Assembly (NCBI GenBank): GCA_022565695.1
Contig: JAIUME010000004.1
Location: 62,001 to 126,000 of the forward strand
DNA from: Alcanivorax sp.
GTDB lineage: Bacteria > Pseudomonadota > Gammaproteobacteria > Pseudomonadales > Alcanivoracaceae
DNA: 64,000 nucleotides
Direction: 5' to 3'
Part shown: in pieces, positions 34,607-43,432 of the stretch
Numbering within the stretch: position 1 is the first letter of the stretch
How the letters are laid out: the number at the start of each line of letters is the position of its first letter
Notes under the pieces: model-generated
Databases searched by the model: none
What the model saw: only the letters and a program-made list of their open reading frames with translations
Told to the model about the DNA's origin: nothing
Program-made: the position numbers and the translations under genes

Positions 34607-36058
34607 ATGGCAACAATCACGTCGTTCGGCGCAGCACGGGAGGTCACTGGCTCCTGTCATCTGCTGGAAACCGCTGGCCAGCGCATACTGCTGGATTGCG
34701 GCATGCATCAGGGCGGCGATGCGGTGCGCCGCCTGCAGGGCGAGGCGTTTGCGTTCCGTCCCCGGGATATTGATGCCGTGGTACTGTCCCATGCCCATCT
34801 GGACCATGCCGGCTTGCTGCCGCTGCTGGTGTCAGAGGGCTTTTCCGGCCCGATCTACACCACGCCGGCAACGCGCAATCTGCTGGCGATCATGCTTGAG
34901 GACGCTGTCGGCCTTTACCTGCGTGACCTGGAAGCCACCAATACCCGGCGGCGCCGCGCTGGCAGCCGTCAGCTGAAGCCCCGTTACGACCATAGTGATG
35001 TGCTGGAAGTGCTGAAACTGTGCCAACCCCTTTCCTGGCATGCGGAGGCGGAAATCGCCGATGGCCTGTACCTGAAATTCATTGATGCCGGACACATTCT
35101 CGGTTCCGCCATTGTCTGTCTGCGGCGCACAGGCAGCTCGCCATGGCGGCTGGTGTTTTCCGGCGATCTCGGTGCCTCGGGGCGGGCGCTGATGAATGAG
35201 CCGGAAGTGCCGGAGGCTGCGGATCTGGTGCTGATGGAGGGGACTTACGGTAATCGGGATCACCGCACCCAGGATGCCACCATCGCCGAGCTGGAGGCGC
35301 TGGTAGCGCAGGCCGGGCGTGACGGCGGCAATATCCTGATGCCGGCGTTTGCCGTGGGGCGCACCCAGGAACTGCTGTTTCACCTGGGCTGCCTGTATCA
35401 CCGCGGGTTGCTCGCAGGTTGGCATGTGTTCCTCGACAGCCCCATGGCCATCGAGGTAACCCGGCTCTATGACCAGTGGCTGGATGCGCTGGATGCCGAG
35501 GACCAGACGATCATGCGTCACTTCGGAGCGCGCACACTCGGGCAGTTCCTGCCCTGTTTCACACCCACGGCCTCGGTGGACGACTCCATGCAGATCAATC
35601 GCATCGAACGCGGGGCGATCATCATTGCCGGCAGCGGCATGTGCAACGGCGGGCGTATTCGCCATCACTTCAAGCATCGCCTCTGGCAAGAGCGTAATCA
35701 CATCGTGTTTGCCGGATTCCAGGCCAGGGGCACGCTGGGGCGGCAACTGGTGGATGGCGCCGAGCACGTGCGCATGTTTGGCCAGCGCTACGCCGTGCGG
35801 GCGCACATTCATACCCTCGGCGGCTTTTCTGCCCACGCCGGGCGCACCGAGCTGATTCGCTGGGCGGAGGGCATTGGTGGCCAGCCGGCGCTACGGCTGG
35901 TACACGGTGAGAATGAGGCGCTGGAGAGCCTTGCCCAGGCGCTCACAGAACGCGGCCACAGCGTCAGCATCGCCGAGCCCGGGGTGCCGTTTGCCGTGCT
36001 CAGAGAAATGAGTGGAGAAATGAGCGGAGAAATCAACGGGGAGAAAGCACCACAATGA
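34607..36058 (+). CDS. Metallo-beta-lactamase/beta-CASP hydrolase (RNase-like)
   Basis: 483-residue nuclease-like protein. MBL motifs: LSHAHLDHAGLLPLL (HxHxDH, near residue 62), and DAGHILGSAIV. The beta-CASP domain holds DSPMAIEVT and SGMCNGGRI; the last MBL motif is HTLGGFSAHAGRTELI. Members include YSH1/CPSF-like and KH-free bacterial RNases. The start at 34607 has GGAG about 9 bases before; an upstream frame from 34505 would overlap the acnA region. Its C-terminus ends in three tandem 12-bp repeats. It overlaps the ATPase gene by 4 bases (ATGA). Confidence 0.9.
   Translation: MATITSFGAAREVTGSCHLLETAGQRILLDCGMHQGGDAVRRLQGEAFAFRPRDIDAVVLSHAHLDHAGLLPLLVSEGFSGPIYTTPATRNLLAIMLEDAVGLYLRDLEATNTRRRRAGSRQLKPRYDHSDVLEVLKLCQPLSWHAEAEIADGLYLKFIDAGHILGSAIVCLRRTGSSPWRLVFSGDLGASGRALMNEPEVPEAADLVLMEGTYGNRDHRTQDATIAELEALVAQAGRDGGNILMPAFAVGRTQELLFHLGCLYHRGLLAGWHVFLDSPMAIEVTRLYDQWLDALDAEDQTIMRHFGARTLGQFLPCFTPTASVDDSMQINRIERGAIIIAGSGMCNGGRIRHHFKHRLWQERNHIVFAGFQARGTLGRQLVDGAEHVRMFGQRYAVRAHIHTLGGFSAHAGRTELIRWAEGIGGQPALRLVHGENEALESLAQALTERGHSVSIAEPGVPFAVLREMSGEMSGEINGEKAPQ
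36005..36040. repeat. 12-bp tandem triplication at the 3' end of the beta-CASP gene
   Basis: GAAATGAGTGGA (36005-36016), GAAATGAGCGGA (36017-36028) and GAAATCAACGGG (36029-36040), coding for an MSGEMSGEING-like tail. Confidence 0.88.
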
Positions 36059-38766
36059 CAGCATCTGCATCAGACACGCCAGCCACGCCTGAAACACCCT
36101 GGCACGCCCGGTCCGTGGAGGCCGCGCAACAGGCCTGTGATACCGGTGGCGCGGGGCTGACCGATGACGAGGTCCAGGCGCGCCGCGCGCGCCATGGTGA
36201 AAATCGTATCGTCGCCCGGCGGCGGCGCAGTGCCTGGCAGCGGCTGCTGGCCCAGTTCCACAATGTGCTGCTGTATGTGTTGATGGCGGCAGCGCTGCTG
36301 GCACTGGTGCTGGGTTACGGCACGGATGCCCTGGTGATTGCTGCCGTGGTGGTCATCAATGCGCTGGTCGGTTTTATTCAGGAGGGCAAGGCCGAAGCTG
36401 CGCTGCGGGCGATCCAGCAGATGCTGGTTGCAGAGTGCCTGGTGGTCCGCGACGGCCATACCCGGCAGATCCCGGCGGACCAGCTGGTGCCCGGCGATCT
36501 GGTGTTGCTGGCAGCGGGTGACAGGGTGCCGGCGGATGTGCGGCTGTCCGAGGTGCGCGATCTGCACTGCGATGAATCCATGCTGACCGGTGAATCCGTG
36601 CCGGTGGCGAAGCAGGAGGCGCCGGTGGCTGAGGACGCGCCGCTGGCAGAGCGTCGCAGCATGGCCTGGATGGGCGCGCTGGTGACCGCTGGCGGCGGGC
36701 GCGGGCTGGTGGTGGCGACGGGCGGCAATACCGAGCTGGGCCGCATCGGCCATCTTGTGGACACGGTCGAGACGCCGGATACGCCGCTGACACGCTCGCT
36801 GGCGGTGTTTGGCCGACAGCTGGCGGTGCTGATCCTGGCGGTCACGGCGTTGGCCATGGCCTGGGGCTATCTGGCGCTGGGGTTGCCGTTGGCGGAGCTG
36901 TTCCGGGTGGCGGTAGGTGTCGCGGTAGCGGCGATCCCGGAGGGGCTGCCGGCGGTGGTCACCATCACCCTGGCCATCGGCGTGCAGCGCATGGCCGGTT
37001 CGCGGGCGGTCATCCGCAAACTGCCTGCGGTGGAAGTGCTCGGCTCGGTCACCGTGATCTGCTCGGACAAGACCGGCACGCTGACACGCAATGAAATGAC
37101 GACCCGCCGGTTGCTGACGGCCGTCGGCGACTTCGAGGTGTCCGGCGAGGGCTATGCCCTGACCGGTGAACTCGCGTATGTCGGGGACAAAGATGCCGAC
37201 GCGGCGCAGCGGGTCGGTGAACTGGCCTCGCGTGTGGCGCTGCTGTGCAATGACGCACACATCAGCCACGAGGGGGATGACTGGGTGTTGCACGGTGATC
37301 CCACCGAAGGCGCACTCTATGCACTGGCCTGCAAGGCCGGGCTTGATCCGGCTACCGCATCGACGCAATGGCCGCGCCGGGACGTGATTCCCTTCGCCAC
37401 GGAGCGGCTTTACATGGCCACCCTGAACGGGGATGGCGACGGTGCCATGATGCTGGTGAAAGGCGCCCCGGAACGTCTGCTGGGCCTGTGTGGGCAGCAG
37501 CAGGGGGCGGCCGGCCCGGAGCCACTGGATAGCGAGTTCTGGCATGCCGGGCTCGAGCGACTGGCGGGGGAGGGCATGCGAGTGCTGGGCCTCGCGTTCA
37601 AACCCTTGTCCGGTGATTGTGCGCGTATTGGCGAGGACGATGTCGCGGACGGCCTGATCTTTGTGGGGCTGACCGGCACCACGGATCCGCCCCGTCATGA
37701 AGCCATCGAGGCGGTCGCGCAATGCCGCAGCGCCGGCATACGGGTGAAGATGATTACCGGGGATAATCCGCGCACGGCGGGCGCCATTGCCCGGCAACTG
37801 GGATTGAATGCGGCGCGGGTGCTGACCGGCAAGGACCTGGCCGACATGGATGATGCGTCGTTGGGCGAGGCCATGGCGGAGGTGGATGTGTTTGCCCGCA
37901 CCAGCCCGTCAGACAAGCTGCGGCTGGTGGAAATCCTGCAGGGGCGAGGCGAGGTGGTGGCCATGACCGGCGACGGTGTCAACGATGCGCCGGCCTTGCA
38001 GCGCGCCGATATCGGGGTCGCCATGGGGCGCAAGGGTACGGATGCTGCCCGGGATGCCTCGGCCATGGTGCTCACCGATGACAATTTCGCCACCATCGCG
38101 GCTGCGGTGCGCGAGGGGCGCACGGTGTACGACAATATCGTCAAGGCCATCCAGTTCATTCTGCCCACCAGTGTGGTGCAGGCGTCGGTACTGTTGCTGG
38201 CACTGGTGGTGGGTATGGCGGCATTGCCGATTACCCCGGTGCAGATCCTCTGGGTGAACATGATTACGGCCGTGACCCTGGCCCTGGCGCTGGCGTTCGA
38301 GCATGGCGAGTCGGGCCTGATGCGGCGCCCCCCGAGACGTCCCGATGAGGGGCTGGTGACGCCCTTGCTGTTGCGGCGCCTGGCGCTGGTCGGGGTGGTC
38401 GGCACCCTGTTGGTGATCGGCCAGTTTCTGCGCTACCAGGAAGACCTGATGCTGGCACGCAATATGGCGGTGCTGACGCTGGTGTTCGTCGAGATCTGGT
38501 ACCTGTTCTGCTGTCGCCGCCTGAGTGCGCCGCTGTGGGCCGAGCCGAGCCTGCGCGGCCTGATGCCGGCCACCATCGCCGTCGCGGCGGTACTGGTGCT
38601 GCAGTGGCTCTACACAGTGCTGCCGCCCATGCAGGCTCTGTTCGAATCACAGGCGTTGCCTGCTGCCCTGTGGCTGGAAGCGGCGGTGGTGGCGTTGCTG
38701 GTCCCGTTGCTGGTGGAGATCGACAAGGCCATCGGTCGCCGCGCCAGCAAAGCAGGTTCAGCGTAG
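36055..38766 (+). CDS. P-type cation ATPase (P2-type, SERCA-like)
   Basis: 903-residue ATPase. Phosphorylation site CSDKTGTLT has Asp338; hinge motif MTGDGVNDAPAL and MLVKGAPE are present. TM4 reads VAAIPEGLPAVV, like SERCA with its Ca-coordinating Glu. TM6 reads ILWVNMITAVTLALALAFE: where SERCA has NLVTDG the Asp is replaced by Ala, so ion specificity may differ (not clearly Ca). No metal-binding N-terminal domain. The gene overlaps its upstream neighbour by ATGA and the convergent phosphoketolase gene by 9 bases. Likely exports a cation from the cytoplasm. Confidence 0.9.
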   Translation: MTASASDTPATPETPWHARSVEAAQQACDTGGAGLTDDEVQARRARHGENRIVARRRRSAWQRLLAQFHNVLLYVLMAAALLALVLGYGTDALVIAAVVVINALVGFIQEGKAEAALRAIQQMLVAECLVVRDGHTRQIPADQLVPGDLVLLAAGDRVPADVRLSEVRDLHCDESMLTGESVPVAKQEAPVAEDAPLAERRSMAWMGALVTAGGGRGLVVATGGNTELGRIGHLVDTVETPDTPLTRSLAVFGRQLAVLILAVTALAMAWGYLALGLPLAELFRVAVGVAVAAIPEGLPAVVTITLAIGVQRMAGSRAVIRKLPAVEVLGSVTVICSDKTGTLTRNEMTTRRLLTAVGDFEVSGEGYALTGELAYVGDKDADAAQRVGELASRVALLCNDAHISHEGDDWVLHGDPTEGALYALACKAGLDPATASTQWPRRDVIPFATERLYMATLNGDGDGAMMLVKGAPERLLGLCGQQQGAAGPEPLDSEFWHAGLERLAGEGMRVLGLAFKPLSGDCARIGEDDVADGLIFVGLTGTTDPPRHEAIEAVAQCRSAGIRVKMITGDNPRTAGAIARQLGLNAARVLTGKDLADMDDASLGEAMAEVDVFARTSPSDKLRLVEILQGRGEVVAMTGDGVNDAPALQRADIGVAMGRKGTDAARDASAMVLTDDNFATIAAAVREGRTVYDNIVKAIQFILPTSVVQASVLLLALVVGMAALPITPVQILWVNMITAVTLALALAFEHGESGLMRRPPRRPDEGLVTPLLLRRLALVGVVGTLLVIGQFLRYQEDLMLARNMAVLTLVFVEIWYLFCCRRLSAPLWAEPSLRGLMPATIAVAAVLVLQWLYTVLPPMQALFESQALPAALWLEAAVVALLVPLLVEIDKAIGRRASKAGSA

Positions 38767-41154
38767 CACGTCAGGGCTGCCACGATGTTGCACGGCAGCC
38801 TGTTCCTCGCCATCGAGCAGGGCATCCGGCGACAGCGACAGGGTCTCTGCGACGGCGAGGGCCGCGTGGGCCCAGGTGGCGCCGTTGGCATAGAGCATGC
38901 CGAAGGTGTCCAGTGTGCCGCCCCGGTTACGGTAGCCGAGGAAGCGGCTCTGTTTGCCGGTATCCAGCGGCCGCAGCACGCCACTGAAGATCTCGGGGCG
39001 GCCATGGCACAGAAACATCCGTGCCGGGCAGTCCGGAATCAGTGCAGCGATCTGCGTGGCATCATGCACTGTAGCGGCTTCCCGTTCGTCCCGGGCTTCC
39101 CGGAAGCGTCCCGGCGCCTGCATCGCATACAGCGCATGGGCAATGCCCTTTTCCTGCAAGCGTTTACTGGTGCGCTGCAGGGCGAGTAGCTGATAGGCAC
39201 CGATGGCGAATAACTGCACGCGGGGCGCCGGGTCCTGATGCAGGCAGAGCACGCCGTCATCACTGAGCTGCTGCGCCTGGTTGTCGTCGAGGTGTACCGG
39301 CAGCGCGTTCTTCGGCACTACCATCACCGCAATGCGGCCACGGCTGGCATACAGGTCCAGCAGTGCCCGTGCCGCGCTGGGGCCGTCCACGGGAAACAGG
39401 ACCGGCGCCACATCGTTCATTTCGCCCAGCCAGGTTTCGCACAGTGTGGGGTCCTGGTGGGATTGCTCGTTCTTGCCATTTTCCCAGGTATGGGAGCTGC
39501 ACAATATGGGCAGTGACAGCCACTGTGGTGGCCGACCGGCCGCGGCACGATGCCGGGCAAAGATGATTTCCTGGCGCATGGCGCCGAGCATTTTCACGGC
39601 GAAGGCTTCGTAGCTGGCCACCAGGTTCAGGCCCTGTTTGTTGCCCAGTGCGGCGCACACCACGGCCTCTTCGTTCAGGGCCGTGATGACGCTGCCGTGG
39701 AGCGATTCAGCGATGCCCGGTTCGGGATGGGTGACCCGGTGCTGAAGCATATCCAGCGAGGCGTTAAGGCGGTTGCTGCGCATTTCATCCGGGTTGCCGA
39801 TGCGCACGCGCAAGTCCGGATTGGCGCGTACCAGTGCGACAAAGGCATCGTCGATAGCGGCCATGGGGGATTGTTCAGTGGCCGGCTGAGGCGGTGTAAG
39901 CCTTGGCAGTATGGCATCCGTCGGCGCCGGATCGGCGAGCGGATGATCGCGTTCTGCGACACGGCCGGATGCGGGGTGATTGTTCAGGGTGGCGATGGCG
40001 TCGCGCAGTGCCTCGGTGGGCACAAACAGTTTCGCAGCGCCGGCATTGAAGCAGGCCCGGGCGCGCTCATCGTTGGCAGGGTTGTCGGCCAGCGGCAGGT
40101 TGTGGGCGGCATTGCTGCCCGCGCCGGGGAAGCCGAATCCCTTGACGGTCTCGGCGATCACGTAAGGCAGCCGCACAGGGTAATCGCTGACGCCGTCGCG
40201 CAGCATCCGCACCCGTTCAACCAGGCGCTGCTCGCCGTCCAGCAGGGCCCAGGCAAAGGCGGCCGGGTCGCGCCCGTCGATGGTCAGTGGATCAAAACCA
40301 TTGAGTGCCAGGTGTTCGCGGAACCAGGGCGTACCGCCGGACTGGCTCATGCTGGTGCGCTGATCGATGCGCCGGCCATTGGCAATCATGACCGGTAGCA
40401 CTGCGCCGCAGTCTTCGGCTCGCCACCAGCGTGGCGACCAGTCGCTGCCGCGCTGCTCCTCGAACGCGCCGTCGCTGAGGAAGGCGACCAGCGACTGGCC
40501 GGGCAATGGCATGTGCACGTATTGCAGCTCGGCAAAACCGAGGTAACCGCCCTCGCTGATGCCGCCAGCGGTATGTGCGTTGACATGGCTGCCCAGCGGC
40601 GAGACCGGGGCACCGTCGGGGCCGACACCGTAGTGATAAAAATCACCCACGAAGGTGGCCAGCCCGGCATCGTCGAGGGCGTAACGTTTGGCGTGTTCCG
40701 GTGTCATGTTGCCGGTGATCAGGTTCAGGGCGTCGATGGCCGCGACACAGTGCCCCTGGCCCATGAGCCAGGCGCGGGTGTCGCCGGACAGGCTGTTGGC
40801 GAGCAGATAGCCGGTGTAGGCCGGGACCATATTGAGCGCGCCGCCGGTGTGACCCTCCGGCACCGGTTTGAAATCGTCCGCGCTCAGGGGGCTGCCGTCC
40901 AGGCGCGGGCGACGCACGTAGGTCATGTGCGCCACCAGCCACATGCCCATACAGGCGATGCGATCTGCCGCCTGTAACAGCGCCAGCCAGTTGCTGCGCT
41001 GGGCCGGTGATGCTGCACGCTCCAGCAAGCCGGCGACGCGGTGCTGTGTGAGCGGCAGATGCTGTATCACACCATAGCCACGTGCCCAGGCATCAAAAGC
41101 GGGATCACGGGCTCTCAGCGCATCCAGTGTGGCGGCGCGGTGTGGATCAGTCAT
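38758..41154 (-). CDS. Phosphoketolase (XFP) family protein, atypical subgroup
   Basis: 798-residue thiamine-diphosphate enzyme of the xylulose-5-phosphate/fructose-6-phosphate phosphoketolase family. Family landmarks are kept although the general sequence is divergent: GHTGGALNM, GQGHCVAAIDA, LGSHVNAHTAGGISEGGYLGF (PK: PSHxxPETPGSIHEGGELGY), AHNLPL (His320-like), SYEAF (E479-like) and EQSHQDPTLCE (His553 region). The start is set at 41154 with AGGAGAG 8 bases before. Phosphoketolases split sugar phosphates into acetyl-phosphate; this one needs testing. The untranslated leader holds repeated SD-like units. Confidence 0.83.
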   Translation of the reverse strand: MTDPHRAATLDALRARDPAFDAWARGYGVIQHLPLTQHRVAGLLERAASPAQRSNWLALLQAADRIACMGMWLVAHMTYVRRPRLDGSPLSADDFKPVPEGHTGGALNMVPAYTGYLLANSLSGDTRAWLMGQGHCVAAIDALNLITGNMTPEHAKRYALDDAGLATFVGDFYHYGVGPDGAPVSPLGSHVNAHTAGGISEGGYLGFAELQYVHMPLPGQSLVAFLSDGAFEEQRGSDWSPRWWRAEDCGAVLPVMIANGRRIDQRTSMSQSGGTPWFREHLALNGFDPLTIDGRDPAAFAWALLDGEQRLVERVRMLRDGVSDYPVRLPYVIAETVKGFGFPGAGSNAAHNLPLADNPANDERARACFNAGAAKLFVPTEALRDAIATLNNHPASGRVAERDHPLADPAPTDAILPRLTPPQPATEQSPMAAIDDAFVALVRANPDLRVRIGNPDEMRSNRLNASLDMLQHRVTHPEPGIAESLHGSVITALNEEAVVCAALGNKQGLNLVASYEAFAVKMLGAMRQEIIFARHRAAAGRPPQWLSLPILCSSHTWENGKNEQSHQDPTLCETWLGEMNDVAPVLFPVDGPSAARALLDLYASRGRIAVMVVPKNALPVHLDDNQAQQLSDDGVLCLHQDPAPRVQLFAIGAYQLLALQRTSKRLQEKGIAHALYAMQAPGRFREARDEREAATVHDATQIAALIPDCPARMFLCHGRPEIFSGVLRPLDTGKQSRFLGYRNRGGTLDTFGMLYANGATWAHAALAVAETLSLSPDALLDGEEQAAVQHRGSPDVLR

Positions 41155-41161
41155 GGCGGTG

Positions 41162-41187
41162 CTCTCCTGATGTGCTCCCCTGATGTG
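41162..41187. repeat. 13-bp tandem repeat over the ribosome-site region of the phosphoketolase gene
   Basis: CTCTCCTGATGTG (41162-41174) and CTCCCCTGATGTG (41175-41187) are followed by a partial third unit CTCCCC. On the minus strand each contains a GGAG-like Shine-Dalgarno core ahead of the start at 41154. Confidence 0.88.
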
Positions 41188-41262
41188 CTCCCCTTGATCC
41201 TGATCGGAATCGGCGCTGCGGGCAATGACCTGTGTCATGGCAGTACGATTCCCCTGCAGACA

Positions 41263-42810
41263 TTACTCAAGAGGTGTGAAAAGTGTTTCCGGGAGATCGC
41301 CGTCGTCGAAGTGTCGCCGCCCGATGAAGGCGGTGGCCTGGGTGCCTTGCTGGCGCATGGCGCCGGCGGAGGGAATGCCCATGGGCCACAGCGTAAAGCG
41401 TTCCGGACGACGGGATGCCGGGATCAGGCCATTGTTGGCAAACAGACTGGTGATGCCGCCCTCCGGTGTTGGCAGCTGGCGCAGCGCGTCCGCAGTGTCC
41501 AGGCGGTAGCGACTGGTGGGCAGGGCATCGGGCGGTGTTGTCGACGCTGCGGTGACCGCGACCAGATAGTGGGTGCCGGACTCCAGTGACAATTGCAGCC
41601 GATGGCGCGCCGCATCGGGCACGGGCGCGGGGCCCGTTACCGGGCGATCGCCGTCCGGTTCGCGGTGCGCAATGCGGTCAGCGGAGGCCTCACTGATGAA
41701 CAGTTTGTGATAGCAGCCGCAGGCATGAATGCTGTCATAGAACAGCACGCTGCCGTCCGGGCGCAGGGTGACACGCCAGATCAGACTGTCCAGCTCCCCC
41801 GCATACATATCGAAGCGGCTGGTGGCCGGACGGCGCGGGAACCAGAACTGGTAATTGAGCTGCAACAGCGGGGTGTTGTTGAACTGCGTCCAGGTCAACC
41901 AGGTATAGCCGACGGGATCATTGGTACGCACCCGGATGCCGTTCCCATCAAGGGCAATGGCGCCGGGGTGATTGTCGCGTTTGTTCCGGGCAATGGCGAG
42001 GACCGGCGCATAGTGCTGCAACAGCAACGCGCGGGTCGCCGCATCGGGCAGTGCCAGCGGTGGCAAGGCGGCGGCGCGCTCTGGCGCTGAGCTGGAGAGA
42101 CCTGTTTTTGCGTTGTCGGTCGGTGATGCAGGGCCGGTCATTGATGCAGGATAGGGGCTGAACAGACGCGCGGGCTGAACTTCGTTGCCTTCATGGCGGG
42201 CCTCCAGGCGGGCGCTCATGGTGCGGTGATAGCGATTTACGGACGGGGCGGCCAGCCGTCGTGTCAGCGGATACAGCCCCACGGCGCGCAGCCAGGTACT
42301 GTAGCTGTCCGGGATATCCGGTAGCGCCAGCGTGCCGAGGTCGGTGCCGGAGGGTGTGCGTTGGTTGAGCAGGGTCTGTTGGCAGTGCCACAGCGTCGGC
42401 GCCCAGTGGTGGTCCGGTGCCAGCCGTGCCAGCTGTGCGTGCCAACTGGCGAAGCCGAGGTCAGCGGCAAGCATGAGCCAGGCGTCGGTCAGGTGCGGGT
42501 CCTGGCCGGCGAGTTCGGACAGTCCGTTGAGCCAGCGGCTGCTGTGCAGCCAGGGTGCGGCTGGCAGTGGGACGCTGGCGGCATCCTGGATGTTGGCCCG
42601 ACGCAATAGCTGGCCCGCATGGGCAAACCAGTCCTCGCAGGCTGCCGCCTCGTCGCTGCTGGCCTGGATGTCGGTGACTGCCGCGAGCGTTGTGTGGCCG
42701 ACGGCGGCCTGATCAGGCGTCGCGACCGGGCTGATACCCAGTACTGCCATCGTCAGCGCCAGGCAGCTCAGCCGTCTGGCAGTCGTTGTCTTCAGGGCGT
42801 TGTTCAACAT
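41263..42810 (-). CDS. Hypothetical exported protein
   Basis: 515-residue protein, family not recognised. A hydrophobic signal (LSCLALTMAVLGISPVAT) is followed by a Trp-rich mature part. Notable segments: WLHSSRWLNGLSEL, HYAPVLAIARNKRDNHPGAIAL, LNYQFWFPRRPATSRFDMYAGELDSLIWRVTL in pieces and DSIHACGCYHKLF, a Cys/His cluster that is not a CxxCH heme motif. It ends near TLWPMGIPSAGAM. Start could be the ATG at 42810 or TTG at 42807; a doubled GGAGG-containing 12-bp repeat surrounds it. It overlaps the START gene by 98 bases and is third in a likely operon with the acyltransferase. Function unknown. Confidence 0.68.
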   Translation of the reverse strand: MLNNALKTTTARRLSCLALTMAVLGISPVATPDQAAVGHTTLAAVTDIQASSDEAAACEDWFAHAGQLLRRANIQDAASVPLPAAPWLHSSRWLNGLSELAGQDPHLTDAWLMLAADLGFASWHAQLARLAPDHHWAPTLWHCQQTLLNQRTPSGTDLGTLALPDIPDSYSTWLRAVGLYPLTRRLAAPSVNRYHRTMSARLEARHEGNEVQPARLFSPYPASMTGPASPTDNAKTGLSSSAPERAAALPPLALPDAATRALLLQHYAPVLAIARNKRDNHPGAIALDGNGIRVRTNDPVGYTWLTWTQFNNTPLLQLNYQFWFPRRPATSRFDMYAGELDSLIWRVTLRPDGSVLFYDSIHACGCYHKLFISEASADRIAHREPDGDRPVTGPAPVPDAARHRLQLSLESGTHYLVAVTAASTTPPDALPTSRYRLDTADALRQLPTPEGGITSLFANNGLIPASRRPERFTLWPMGIPSAGAMRQQGTQATAFIGRRHFDDGDLPETLFTPLE

Positions 42811-43432
42811 ACTCCTCCAGATACTCCTCCAGTGCGGCCAGCGTGGCGCGTACGTGGCGAACGGCAGTCTGGTCCGCGAGCCATTGCGGCACGCCGCCGC
42901 CAGGGCTGACACGTTGCGCATAGTCTACCCGTGTCAGCGTGCCGCCCTCTGGCGCCGATGCCGGTGCTGACTGTGCCGGTGTCAACTGCCACTGCCCGTC
43001 AATGAATGGCATCCGCACCACACCGGGCACCGGCGCCACGGCATCGCTCTCGCCGCGCATGGTCAGTGTGACGATGCCATCTTCCGTTATGTGACGGGTG
43101 AAGCGTGTCACGGCGTCGCGGGGTCGCAGGGGCCAGGGCGCCCGCGTGCGCATGTATACCAGGCTATGCCCGTCATGCTGAGTAAGTACCTCAAGCTCCT
43201 CCAGATCGGGCATCCACCTGCGTACATGGCAGGGGTTTTCCAGCACTGACAGCAGGGCGGTGGTGCCGATGGGCAGCATGGCGGTGGCGTGCACCGTGTC
43301 GGGCCCGGAGTGCTGCTCGCGCGTGACTTGCGCGGAGCGTTCAGTGGCGGGAACTGCCCATGCCGGATGCGTCACCACCCAGGCCAGGGTGGCCAGCGTC
43401 CAGGCAACGGACAAAGCGTTTTTCCAGATCAT
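42713..43432 (-). CDS. START/SRPBCC-domain exported protein
   Basis: 239-residue exported START-like protein. A signal peptide (VAWTLATLAWVVTHPAWA, cleavage before VPATE) precedes the lipid-binding-like fold with ENPCHVRRWMPDLEELEVLTQHDGHSLVYMRTRAPWPLRPRDAVTRF, a classic START pattern of carboxylate/Trp/Arg residues. It ends in LEEYLEEYVE, derived from a 12-bp tandem duplication shared with the next gene's start region. Alternative starts (TTG at 43435, GTG at 43444 or 43465) are possible because the best AGGGAG is 11 bases from the ATG. It overlaps its upstream neighbour by 92 bases and its downstream neighbour by 98 bases. Confidence 0.75.
   Translation of the reverse strand: MIWKNALSVAWTLATLAWVVTHPAWAVPATERSAQVTREQHSGPDTVHATAMLPIGTTALLSVLENPCHVRRWMPDLEELEVLTQHDGHSLVYMRTRAPWPLRPRDAVTRFTRHITEDGIVTLTMRGESDAVAPVPGVVRMPFIDGQWQLTPAQSAPASAPEGGTLTRVDYAQRVSPGGGVPQWLADQTAVRHVRATLAALEEYLEEYVEQRPEDNDCQTAELPGADDGSTGYQPGRDA
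42809..42832. repeat. 12-bp tandem duplication at the START/unknown gene junction
   Basis: ATACTCCTCCAG is present twice in a row (42809-42820, 42821-42832). On the minus strand it supplies GGAGG twice around the start of the exported unknown protein and codes EEYLEEY in the START protein. Confidence 0.93.

Noticed and set aside
41680-41740. CGCYH cluster in the exported unknown protein as a heme c site
   Set aside because: A CxxCH motif is required and the Cys spacing is wrong (CxCYH).
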